A stretch of 5,671 nucleotides of DNA from Synergistaceae bacterium (GTDB taxonomy: Bacteria; Synergistota; Synergistia; Synergistales; Aminobacteriaceae): the NCBI GenBank assembly GCA_017446645.1, contig JAFSQO010000492.1:1-5671 (forward strand), given 5' to 3'. The notes below the pieces were generated by a model. That model did no database searches. It saw only the letters and a program-made list of their open reading frames with translations, and had not been told where the DNA came from. The position numbers were made by a program, and so were the translations under genes. Positions 1 to 5,671 of this stretch are shown here, in pieces. Every line of letters starts with the position of its first letter. Within the stretch, counting starts at the first letter, position 1.

Positions 1-297
1 AAGAATTTATTGTGTAAAGAAAATATTTATAACGTGTTCTTGGCTTACTTGTTGCTTACGTTAAAGAAGAAATTAATTTCTCTTGCAAACGGTACGACAT
101 TTTTGGAACTGTCAAAGCAAAATTTAACTGACGTTGAAATTCCCCTCCCTCCCCTCGATGAACAGCAAGCCATAGCCGAAACACTCACAGCATTCGATGA
201 CGAGATCGCCTCACTCGAAGCCGAACGTGATAAAATTACCCAAATACGCGACGGAGCAATGAACGACTTACTAACCGGAAAGGTGAGATTAACTTAA
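1..297 (+). CDS. hsdS: Type I restriction-modification specificity subunit HsdS, C-terminal fragment (5' end outside window)
   Basis: This is the last ~98 codons of a type I specificity subunit, the protein that reads the DNA target and holds HsdM and HsdR together. The frame is open to the left edge of the window, so the TTG at 10 and other internal start-like codons are not the real start. The first ~45 residues look like the end of the second target-recognition domain (the motif NGTTFLELSKQNL precedes the exit from the domain). The hallmark IPLPPLDEQQAIAETL follows, and then a charged helix (about FDDEIASLEAERDKI) that forms the conserved coiled coil. It ends with the family-typical tail (MNDLLTGKVRL). 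The stop codon TAA shares its last A with the hsdR start. The first 120 bases are ~30% GC, while the conserved-helix part is ~48%, which suggests a swapped recognition domain. The family assignment is firm; the recognised sequence cannot be deduced. Confidence 0.94.
   Translation, partial: KNLLCKENIYNVFLAYLLLTLKKKLISLANGTTFLELSKQNLTDVEIPLPPLDEQQAIAETLTAFDDEIASLEAERDKITQIRDGAMNDLLTGKVRLT
280..287 (+). promoter_or_regulatory. Ribosome binding site of hsdR, inside the hsdS 3' end
   Basis: The sequence AAGGTGAG lies about 9 nt before the hsdR ATG at 297 and matches the anti-Shine-Dalgarno core well. It sits inside the last codons of hsdS. Together with the TAATG stop/start overlap at 295-299 it supports ATG 297 as the true start and implies coupled translation of the two subunits. 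Confidence 0.65.
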
Positions 298-3200
298 TGG
301 AAACTGAGAGGCAGCTGCAAGACAGAGTTAAGCGTTGGCTGATTTATGATCTTCATTACGAATTCATAGGCAACAGGCAGGACATCAACAACACCAATAT
401 AATTGCAGATTACCTGAGAAAGAACTTGCAGGCACGGGGCTACGGCACTCACGAAATTAACCAGGCCGCCGAAATCTTGGACAGGGCAGCCATGAATCAA
501 AGCAGCTCACTCTACCAGGCAAACGAAAAGGTTTATAACTTGCTGCGTTACGGAGTCAGCGTCAAGGACAGCAGCGGCGAATACATACACGTGAACTATA
601 TCGACTGGGAGGACACCGCGAATAATAATTTTTACCTTGCAGAAGAAGTCACTGTGTCACTGAAGCAACGAAAACGCCCGGACTTGGTCCTGTACGTGAA
701 CGGGATAGCACTCGCAATGATTGAGCTTAAGAATTCACGCACATCACTCAATGAAGGAATCCGCCAGATGATCCGCAATCAAAGCAGCGAATGCATTCAG
801 AGCTTCTTCAACACTATGCAGATTCTTATCGCAGGCAACGGCTCTCAGGGTTTAATGTACGGGGCAATAGAGACTCCGGAAAAGTATTATTTATCATGGA
901 AGGAAGACACAAATGCAAAAGACCCTTTGTCGCAAAGGATTCGCTCCGAGCAGTCCCGCGAGAAAGATATTTTGCGTGACGGTATTGTCTCGTTATGCCA
1001 GCATGAAAGATTCTTGAGTCTGATTCATGACTTCATAATCTTTGACGCAGGTGTAAAGAAAATTGCCCGACATAATCAATATTTTGCAGTCATTGCAGCT
1101 CAGGCCAGAATTCTGCAGGGTAAGGGCGGAATAATCTGGAACACTCAAGGCTCCGGAAAGTCTTTAATAATGGTGTGGCTTGCCCGGTGGATTCGTGAAC
1201 ACATCGACGACAGCAGGGTAGTAATCATAACTGACCGCGAAGAACTTGACTCTCAGATTGGAGAAGTCTTTCAGAAAGCCGGCGAAAAAAATATCAGGCG
1301 TGCCAGAAACGGCGGGGATCTCCGCAATATCCTGAATAATAACGTTGACTCGATAATATGCTCGCTGATTCACAAGTTCGGCCATAACTCCGGCAAGGAT
1401 TCGGACATTGAGTTATACATTCAGCAGCTCTTGAAGAACTTACCCAAAAATTACGAAGCTAAGGGCAGCATAATAGCCTTTATTGACGAGTGCCACAGGA
1501 CCAACTCCGGGAAACTTCATAAGGCAATGAGAAGGTTAATGCCTCACGCTGTATTCATAGGCTTTACAGGAACGCCCTTATTGAAAGACGACAAGCCCAC
1601 CAGCCAGGCAACTTTCGGGTCGTATATTCACACTTATAGATTCGACGAAGCAGTTGATGACGGTGTAATTGTTGATTTACGATATGAAGCAAGGGACGTG
1701 AATCAATTCATCACCAACAGCGCAAAGATAGATGAGCTTTTCGACATAAAGACCCGCGAATTAACTGAACGCGCAAAGAACGAACTCAAACAAAGATGGG
1801 CAACAATCAGCAAATTATATAGCTCTAAGGAAAGGCTCGAAAGAATCGCAGCTGATATACTTTACGACATGGACACAAAGCCGAGACTCGCGAGTGAACG
1901 GGGTAATGCCATGCTCGTTGCCGGAAGCATTTACGAGGCTTGCAGATATTGGGAGATTTTCCAGTCAAAGGGCTTCACTAAGTGTGCAATTGTTACGTCC
2001 TACGAACCTTCAGAAAAGAGCGTAAGGACAGCAGCCTCAGACGTTAATCAGCAAAGTGAAGAGGAGTACAAGAAAAAAATCTACGAGAGAATGCTCAACG
2101 GTAAAAGCGCAAATGATTTCGAGACGGAAGCAAAAGAAGCCTTCAAGAAAACCCCTGCCCAGATGAAATTATTAATCGTTGTAGATAAATTATTGACGGG
2201 CTTTGATGCCTCTCACGCTACGTATTTATATATCGATAAGAGCATGAGGGACCATGATTTGTTTCAAGCAATATGCAGGGTCAACAGGAAAGACGGCGAT
2301 GATAAAACTTATGGCTATATTGTGGACTATATGGACTTGTTCAAGAATATAGAGTCAGCGATAAAAAATTACACTTCGGGAGCACTTGGCGGCTATGATG
2401 AGCACGAAATTGAGGGCTTCCTGAAAAATTTTTACGATGAAGCAGAGTCAGAGATGAATGCGAGTCGTCAGGCTTTGCAGGAATTATTGTCAGAAGTCGG
2501 AGAACACGGCACTGACTCACAGTACATAGAGTATTTTTGCGGACCAATAGGAACCCTAAATAATACCCCCCTAAATCCCCCCTTCACAGGAGGGACTTGC
2601 GAGACTCCGCCCACTGTCAAGGGGGAGGCCGGGAGGGGGTCTAACTATGACGAGGAAAAGGAGTTAAAGCGCGAGAATTTATACAGGTTCACTTCTTCAG
2701 TAACTCGTTCGTTTGCTGACTGCTGTGACAGGTTAAAATCTCAGTATAATTATACTGAAGAACAGGTGAATGATCTGCGTAGTGAGATCAGGAATTACAA
2801 CAGGATAAAGGAGTTAATCAGACTTGCGAGCCATGACTATATTGACCTGAAGGGCTACGATGCGGACATGAGGCAGATACTCGACACCTACGTTCATGCC
2901 GATGACGCGAAGCTTGTGAGCAGTTTGTCCGATATGTCACTGGTTGAGCTTCTCGTTGACGGGAAGAATTTAACGCCCGAAGAAATTTTCAGGGAATTAG
3001 ATTGCGATGACACGGCCAAGCCAGAGGTAATCGAGAATAATATCGCAGCTGAAATAGTCCTGAAGATGAACACGAACCCGATATATTACGCGAATCTCTC
3101 GGAAATGTTAAACGCCCTGATAAAACGCCGCAAGAGTGAAGCACTTGATTATTCGCAGTATTTAATCGAGGTCGTAGAGCTTGCGCGAAAAGTTCTGCAC

Positions 3201-3482
3201 CCTGAAGAAGAAGAAGGTTATCCGGCCTCAGTTCGGGAGAGTTCGGCAAGGCGGGCAATTTATGATTACCTGAATAAAGACGAAGCTTTGACCTTGAAAC
3301 TTGACGAGGCAGTACGCGCTGGCAAAGAAGACGGTTTCAAGCAAAATCATCAGAAGGCCCAGAAGGTCCGCAGATATATTTGCTCTGTGCTTTTAGAGTC
3401 AGGAATGAGTCAGGGCGATGCAGTAAACATGACAGCAGAAATTTTCGCCCTCGTCAAAGAGCAGTCTGAATATGACCATTGA
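297..3482 (+). CDS. hsdR: Type I restriction enzyme subunit HsdR (endonuclease and ATP-dependent DNA translocase)
   Basis: This is the restriction subunit of a type I system. It pumps DNA using ATP and cuts when the complex meets unmethylated targets. At 1061 aa it has the normal length for the EcoR124I-like class (about 1040). The N-terminal nuclease shows the PD-(D/E)xK signature as D129 (RPDLVLY), E143 and K145 (IELK), with the same 14/2 spacing as known HsdR proteins. The SF2 motor follows: Walker A TQGSGKS (283-289), Walker B/motif II DECH (397-400), motif III FTGTPL (423-428), motif V with LLTGFD (632-637) and motif VI QAICRVNR (657-664). A helical C-terminal region contacts the methylase core. 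All catalytic residues I could check are intact, so the enzyme looks functional. One oddity is that residues ~757-782 are encoded by a 76-bp palindromic repeat, in a loop after YFCG (746-749) and before ELKRENLY. The gene overlaps hsdS by 1 nt and the next gene by 11 nt. Confidence 0.97.
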   Translation: METERQLQDRVKRWLIYDLHYEFIGNRQDINNTNIIADYLRKNLQARGYGTHEINQAAEILDRAAMNQSSSLYQANEKVYNLLRYGVSVKDSSGEYIHVNYIDWEDTANNNFYLAEEVTVSLKQRKRPDLVLYVNGIALAMIELKNSRTSLNEGIRQMIRNQSSECIQSFFNTMQILIAGNGSQGLMYGAIETPEKYYLSWKEDTNAKDPLSQRIRSEQSREKDILRDGIVSLCQHERFLSLIHDFIIFDAGVKKIARHNQYFAVIAAQARILQGKGGIIWNTQGSGKSLIMVWLARWIREHIDDSRVVIITDREELDSQIGEVFQKAGEKNIRRARNGGDLRNILNNNVDSIICSLIHKFGHNSGKDSDIELYIQQLLKNLPKNYEAKGSIIAFIDECHRTNSGKLHKAMRRLMPHAVFIGFTGTPLLKDDKPTSQATFGSYIHTYRFDEAVDDGVIVDLRYEARDVNQFITNSAKIDELFDIKTRELTERAKNELKQRWATISKLYSSKERLERIAADILYDMDTKPRLASERGNAMLVAGSIYEACRYWEIFQSKGFTKCAIVTSYEPSEKSVRTAASDVNQQSEEEYKKKIYERMLNGKSANDFETEAKEAFKKTPAQMKLLIVVDKLLTGFDASHATYLYIDKSMRDHDLFQAICRVNRKDGDDKTYGYIVDYMDLFKNIESAIKNYTSGALGGYDEHEIEGFLKNFYDEAESEMNASRQALQELLSEVGEHGTDSQYIEYFCGPIGTLNNTPLNPPFTGGTCETPPTVKGEAGRGSNYDEEKELKRENLYRFTSSVTRSFADCCDRLKSQYNYTEEQVNDLRSEIRNYNRIKELIRLASHDYIDLKGYDADMRQILDTYVHADDAKLVSSLSDMSLVELLVDGKNLTPEEIFRELDCDDTAKPEVIENNIAAEIVLKMNTNPIYYANLSEMLNALIKRRKSEALDYSQYLIEVVELARKVLHPEEEEGYPASVRESSARRAIYDYLNKDEALTLKLDEAVRAGKEDGFKQNHQKAQKVRRYICSVLLESGMSQGDAVNMTAEIFALVKEQSEYDH
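2565..2640. repeat. 76-bp imperfect palindromic element inserted in frame in hsdR
   Basis: The left arm (2565-2589, starting ACCCCCCTAAATCCCCCC) is largely complementary to the right arm (2614-2640, ending GGGAGGGGGT). Visible pairing is 2565-2570 with 2635-2640, 2578-2584 with 2619-2625, and 2586-2589 with 2614-2617, with an internal loop and one C-C mismatch. The 24-nt centre could form a smaller GGAG/CTCC stem. The hsdR frame reads through it as a proline/glycine-rich peptide (TPLNPPFTGG, then TPPTVKGEAGRG) unlike the rest of the protein. Three of six frames cross the element without a stop (the hsdR frame, the frame starting at 2567, and one frame on the - strand). Short C/G-armed palindromes of this look are known as dispersed repeats that can sit inside genes, comparable in behaviour to Rickettsia palindromic elements. 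No other copy is in this window, so dispersal is inferred. Confidence 0.75.
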
Positions 3483-4197
3483 GAAAATAATTCAGGTCGC
3501 AAATCTTGATATTCATGTAATGCTTCGTTCAGGGCAAAAGAATTCGTATATCCGAGTGACTCCTCCGAACGGTGATATAATTGCGAGTGTGCCTGCGGGG
3601 ACTTCGGACTCTGTGATAAAAAATTTTGTTCTGAGAAAGATTACCGAGATAACGAAAGCCCGTGAACGGCTGCGTCAACAATTTCGTCAATCAAAGCGCG
3701 AATATGTTTCAGGTGAAAGCGTTTATTACTGGGGAGTTCAATATATGCTTCAGGTTGTTTACTGTAAGGGCCGTCACAGCAAAATCGAAAGACTTCCCAA
3801 CAAGATAATCATGACCGTACCAGCCGGGACTCCGCTCGAAAGACGCAGGAAACTTTTAACAGAATGGTACAGGCTGGAATTAAAGAATATGCTGCAAATT
3901 TTGGTGAGGCAGTGCGAGAAAAAACTCAGCGTAAAGATAAATGACTGCAGGGTCCGCGACATGAAAACCCGCTGGGGTTCCTGCAACGTCTCAAAAAAAA
4001 GCATCCTGATAAATCTTCAGCTTGTGAAAAAGCCTTTAGAATGCCTAGAGTATGTTTTGACTCACGAGTTTATTCACCTGCTCGAAAAGAATCACACGAA
4101 CCGCTTCAGGATTCTATTAGGGAAATACTGCCCGGCCTGGAGAGAAGCCAAGCAGCTTTTAATCGATATGCCTTTGGACAGCTGGGAAGAAAAATGA
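3472..4197 (+). CDS. YgjP-like (SprT-like/M48-type) zinc metallopeptidase linked to the type I system
   Basis: This is a 241-aa predicted cytoplasmic metallopeptidase of the YgjP-like family (DUF45). The active-site helix carries HEFIH (198-202), giving zinc ligands H198 and H202 and catalytic E199. The family's downstream motif ENHxxxF appears here as E205-KNHTNRF, with H208 as the likely third ligand. The family signature TRWGSC (166-171) precedes it. The N-terminal half is beta-rich with two similar segments around VPAGT (40-44 and 116-120), which is usual for this family. I see no signal peptide or membrane segment. The ATG lies 11 nt before the end of hsdR in another frame. AAAGAG (3456-3461) ten bases upstream is a modest ribosome site, so translation is probably coupled to hsdR. 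Homologues often sit beside hsdR, but their substrate and role in restriction are not established. Control of HsdR turnover or repair of protein-blocked DNA are only guesses. The family call is secure; the function is not. Confidence 0.9.
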   Translation: MTIEKIIQVANLDIHVMLRSGQKNSYIRVTPPNGDIIASVPAGTSDSVIKNFVLRKITEITKARERLRQQFRQSKREYVSGESVYYWGVQYMLQVVYCKGRHSKIERLPNKIIMTVPAGTPLERRRKLLTEWYRLELKNMLQILVRQCEKKLSVKINDCRVRDMKTRWGSCNVSKKSILINLQLVKKPLECLEYVLTHEFIHLLEKNHTNRFRILLGKYCPAWREAKQLLIDMPLDSWEEK

Positions 4198-4202
4198 CTT
4201 TC

Positions 4203-5006
4203 TTATCTCTCATTCAGGACAACACTTCCCGCCTTCACTGAATGAGTCAGCCACACGTTGCCGCCTATAACGCAGTTATCGCCGATGACAGTGTCGCCTC
4301 CCAAAATCGTAGCTCCTGCATAAATTATTACGTCATTGCCGATGTCAGGGTGCCGTTTGATGCCTTTGACAAGTGAGCCGTCCGGGGCAACTGCGAAACT
4401 TTTTGCGCCTATTGTGACGTTCTGGTAAATTTTGACCCGCCTGCCGATTGTTGAGGTCTCGCCTATTACTACGCCAGTGCCGTGATCTATAAAAAAGTAC
4501 TCGCCGATTGCTGCTCCGGGGTGAATGTCAATGCCTGTGAGTCTGTGAGCATACTCTGTGATTATTCGGGCAGTCAAATTTGCGTTCATGATATAGAGTT
4601 CATGAGCTACACGATATGCGCTAATAGCAGTAAAAGCAGGATATGCAAGTATAATCTCGTCAGGACTCTTTGCTGCCGGGTCGCCTTGATAAGCTGCCGT
4701 TATGTCAGTCCATAGGAGTTTGCGGATATTGGGAAGTTTTGCAAATAATCCTGCTGTTATCTCTTCTGAGTGAGCTGCACTGCCCGTTATCTTTGTCAGT
4801 GAATGAATTAATTTCTCGCCTGCACGTGTCAAGCTCTCGTGAATGCTCCGGCACTTTGAGTTAGAGTGTGACGGAAACATTGCCGCCTGAAGGTTCCTGA
4901 AAGCAGACTCGACTCTCTCTTTGAGGCCGTTGTAAGCTGTCCCGTCCTGAGCAGTTAATGCCGCAAGCTCTTCACATGAAGAATTTAACGCATCGAGCAG
5001 TTTCAT
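4203..5006 (-). CDS. cysE: Serine O-acetyltransferase (EpsC/CysE type)
   Basis: This enzyme transfers acetyl from acetyl-CoA to L-serine, giving O-acetylserine, the committed step of cysteine synthesis in the cytoplasm. The protein is 267 aa. A helical N-terminal domain (~1-155) includes the family stretch LLWTDITAAYQGDP (97-110). A left-handed beta-helix of hexapeptide repeats follows (~160-262). Catalytic and substrate residues of characterised CysE are present: D160 in DIHPGAAIG, H175 in DHGTG, and R218-H219 in KRHPDIG. The long N-terminus resembles the EpsC-like branch more than the E. coli form. The C-terminus stops at VVLNER, without the terminal isoleucine used by several CysE proteins to dock into CysK. 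The start at 5006 is 3 nt after the cysK stop, with only a weak GAG-type ribosome site (5015-5013), which suggests coupled translation. The stop is 5 nt from the stop of the convergent metallopeptidase gene. Cysteine feedback inhibition is expected from the family but not visible here. Confidence 0.94.
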   Translation of the reverse strand: MKLLDALNSSCEELAALTAQDGTAYNGLKERVESAFRNLQAAMFPSHSNSKCRSIHESLTRAGEKLIHSLTKITGSAAHSEEITAGLFAKLPNIRKLLWTDITAAYQGDPAAKSPDEIILAYPAFTAISAYRVAHELYIMNANLTARIITEYAHRLTGIDIHPGAAIGEYFFIDHGTGVVIGETSTIGRRVKIYQNVTIGAKSFAVAPDGSLVKGIKRHPDIGNDVIIYAGATILGGDTVIGDNCVIGGNVWLTHSVKAGSVVLNER

Positions 5007-5009
5007 GAT

Positions 5010-5671
5010 TTACTCGCTGAATAGCGGAGTCGATAAATAACGTTCGCCTGTATCAGGAAGAATTGCAACGATATTTTTGCCTGAGTTTTCCGGCCTCTGA
5101 GCAACCGTTATAGCAGCACTCAGCGCAGCCCCTGATGATATTCCGGCAAGGAAGCCCTCAAGCCTGCCGAGTAATTTCCCAGTTGAGAGAGCGTCTTCAT
5201 CTTTGACCGTGATAATCTCGTCATAAATTCTTGTGTTCAGGACTTCAGGGACAAAACCCGCGCCTATACCCTGAATCTTGTGCGCCCCTGCCCTTCCTGA
5301 TGAGAGAACTGGAGAGCCTGCCGGTTCGACTGCTATGACTTTGACGCTGCTGTTTTTGGACTTGAGATATTCCCCCGTACCTGTGAGAGTGCCTCCTGTG
5401 CCTACTCCTGCAATAAATATATCGACTTGGCCGTCTGTGTCCTTCCAGATTTCAGGCCCTGTAGTTTCCCTGTGAATCTTTGGGTTAGATGGATTAATGA
5501 ACTGTCCGGCTATGAAGCTGTCGGGAATTTCGTTAGCAAGTTCTGAAGCCTTCTCAATAGCTCCGCGCATTCCTTTACTGCCTTCTGTAAGGACGAGTTC
5601 AGCACCGTAAGCCTTCATTAGTAATCTGCGTTCGACTGACATTGTCTCAGGCATTACTATGATGATTCTAT
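5010..5671 (-). CDS. cysK: Cysteine synthase A (O-acetylserine sulfhydrylase), C-terminal part, 5' end outside window
   Basis: This is a PLP enzyme that replaces the acetyl group of O-acetylserine with sulfide to form L-cysteine. About 219 C-terminal residues are visible. The frame continues past the ATG at 5654 as [11 protein letters not shown] to the window edge, so that ATG is internal. Recognisable family blocks in order are [37 protein letters not shown], the phosphate-binding loop [10 protein letters not shown] (5408-5379), [23 protein letters not shown] (the serine near the PLP pyridine nitrogen) and [12 protein letters not shown]. The Schiff-base lysine and the substrate loop TSGNTG would lie in the missing N-terminal third. 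The C-terminus is complete at PLFSE. It is the upstream gene of a tight cysK-cysE pair that makes and uses O-acetylserine. The promoter is outside the window, so regulation cannot be read. Confidence 0.96.
   Translation of the reverse strand, partial: RIIIVMPETMSVERRLLMKAYGAELVLTEGSKGMRGAIEKASELANEIPDSFIAGQFINPSNPKIHRETTGPEIWKDTDGQVDIFIAGVGTGGTLTGTGEYLKSKNSSVKVIAVEPAGSPVLSSGRAGAHKIQGIGAGFVPEVLNTRIYDEIITVKDEDALSTGKLLGRLEGFLAGISSGAALSAAITVAQRPENSGKNIVAILPDTGERYLSTPLFSE

Noticed and set aside
10..12. TTG as the start of a 95-aa protein
   Set aside because: The frame is open to base 1 and the protein is plainly the C-terminal end of HsdS, so this codon is internal.
2566..2639. C6 and G5 runs as phase-variation slippage tracts in hsdR
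   Set aside because: The runs (C6 at 2566-2571 and 2577-2582, G5 at 2621-2625 and 2635-2639) are short for efficient slippage and are explained as arms of the palindrome; the gene is in frame.
2989..3258. Antisense open frame of 89 codons within hsdR
   Set aside because: It lies wholly opposite strongly conserved hsdR coding sequence, has no recognisable motif, and is a shadow frame.
3589..3834. Two VPAGT segments in the metallopeptidase as a recent internal duplication
   Set aside because: The DNA of the two copies differs clearly, and paired beta segments of this kind are normal for the YgjP-like fold.
4187..4204. AAGAAA / TTTCTT inverted repeat as a bidirectional terminator
   Set aside because: The stem is only 6 bp, has two G-C pairs, and has no GC-rich core, so it is unlikely to terminate transcription.
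4041..4241. Open frame overlapping the metallopeptidase end and the cysE end on the + strand
   Set aside because: It overlaps the HEFIH-coding region in another frame, has no domain or ribosome site, and is best explained by chance.
4482..4864. Two + strand open frames opposite cysE
   Set aside because: They are antisense to a complete, conserved cysE, are cysteine-rich in an arbitrary way, and have no motif support.

Overview
The window is a densely packed stretch of bacterial chromosome at moderate GC (lines I counted by hand range from about 28% to 55%). It has five protein genes in two blocks facing each other, and almost no intergenic DNA. I see no tRNA, rRNA, CRISPR array or transposase gene. 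The organism cannot be named from this sequence. The CysK/CysE pair and the codon mix would suit an anaerobic Firmicutes- or Synergistota-like bacterium, but that is a weak inference.

Left block (1-4197, + strand): the end of a type I restriction-modification locus. It holds the 3' end of hsdS (specificity subunit), a complete hsdR (1061 aa, DNA translocase and nuclease) and a 241-aa YgjP-like zinc metallopeptidase. The three are translationally linked: hsdS and hsdR share one base (TAATG), and hsdR and the peptidase overlap by 11 nt. hsdM and the rest of hsdS should lie just left of the window. HsdS with HsdM would recognise and methylate target sites. HsdR would cleave unmethylated DNA after ATP-driven translocation. 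The peptidase is a recurrent but poorly understood companion of such loci.

Right block (4203-5671, - strand): cysK (cysteine synthase, 5' end beyond the window) followed 3 nt later by cysE (serine O-acetyltransferase). This is a compact cysteine biosynthesis operon: CysE makes O-acetylserine and CysK converts it with sulfide to cysteine. The blocks converge with only 5 nt between stop codons, so the defence locus abuts core metabolism with no visible terminator.

The most notable feature is inside hsdR. A 76-bp imperfect palindrome (2565-2640) with C-rich and G-rich arms is read through in frame. It adds about 25 residues of low-complexity peptide to a loop between the motor core and the C-terminal helical part. 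It looks like a small dispersed palindromic element that entered a coding sequence without breaking it. A second point is the sharp composition step in hsdS near base 130, which fits exchange of target-recognition domains between type I systems.
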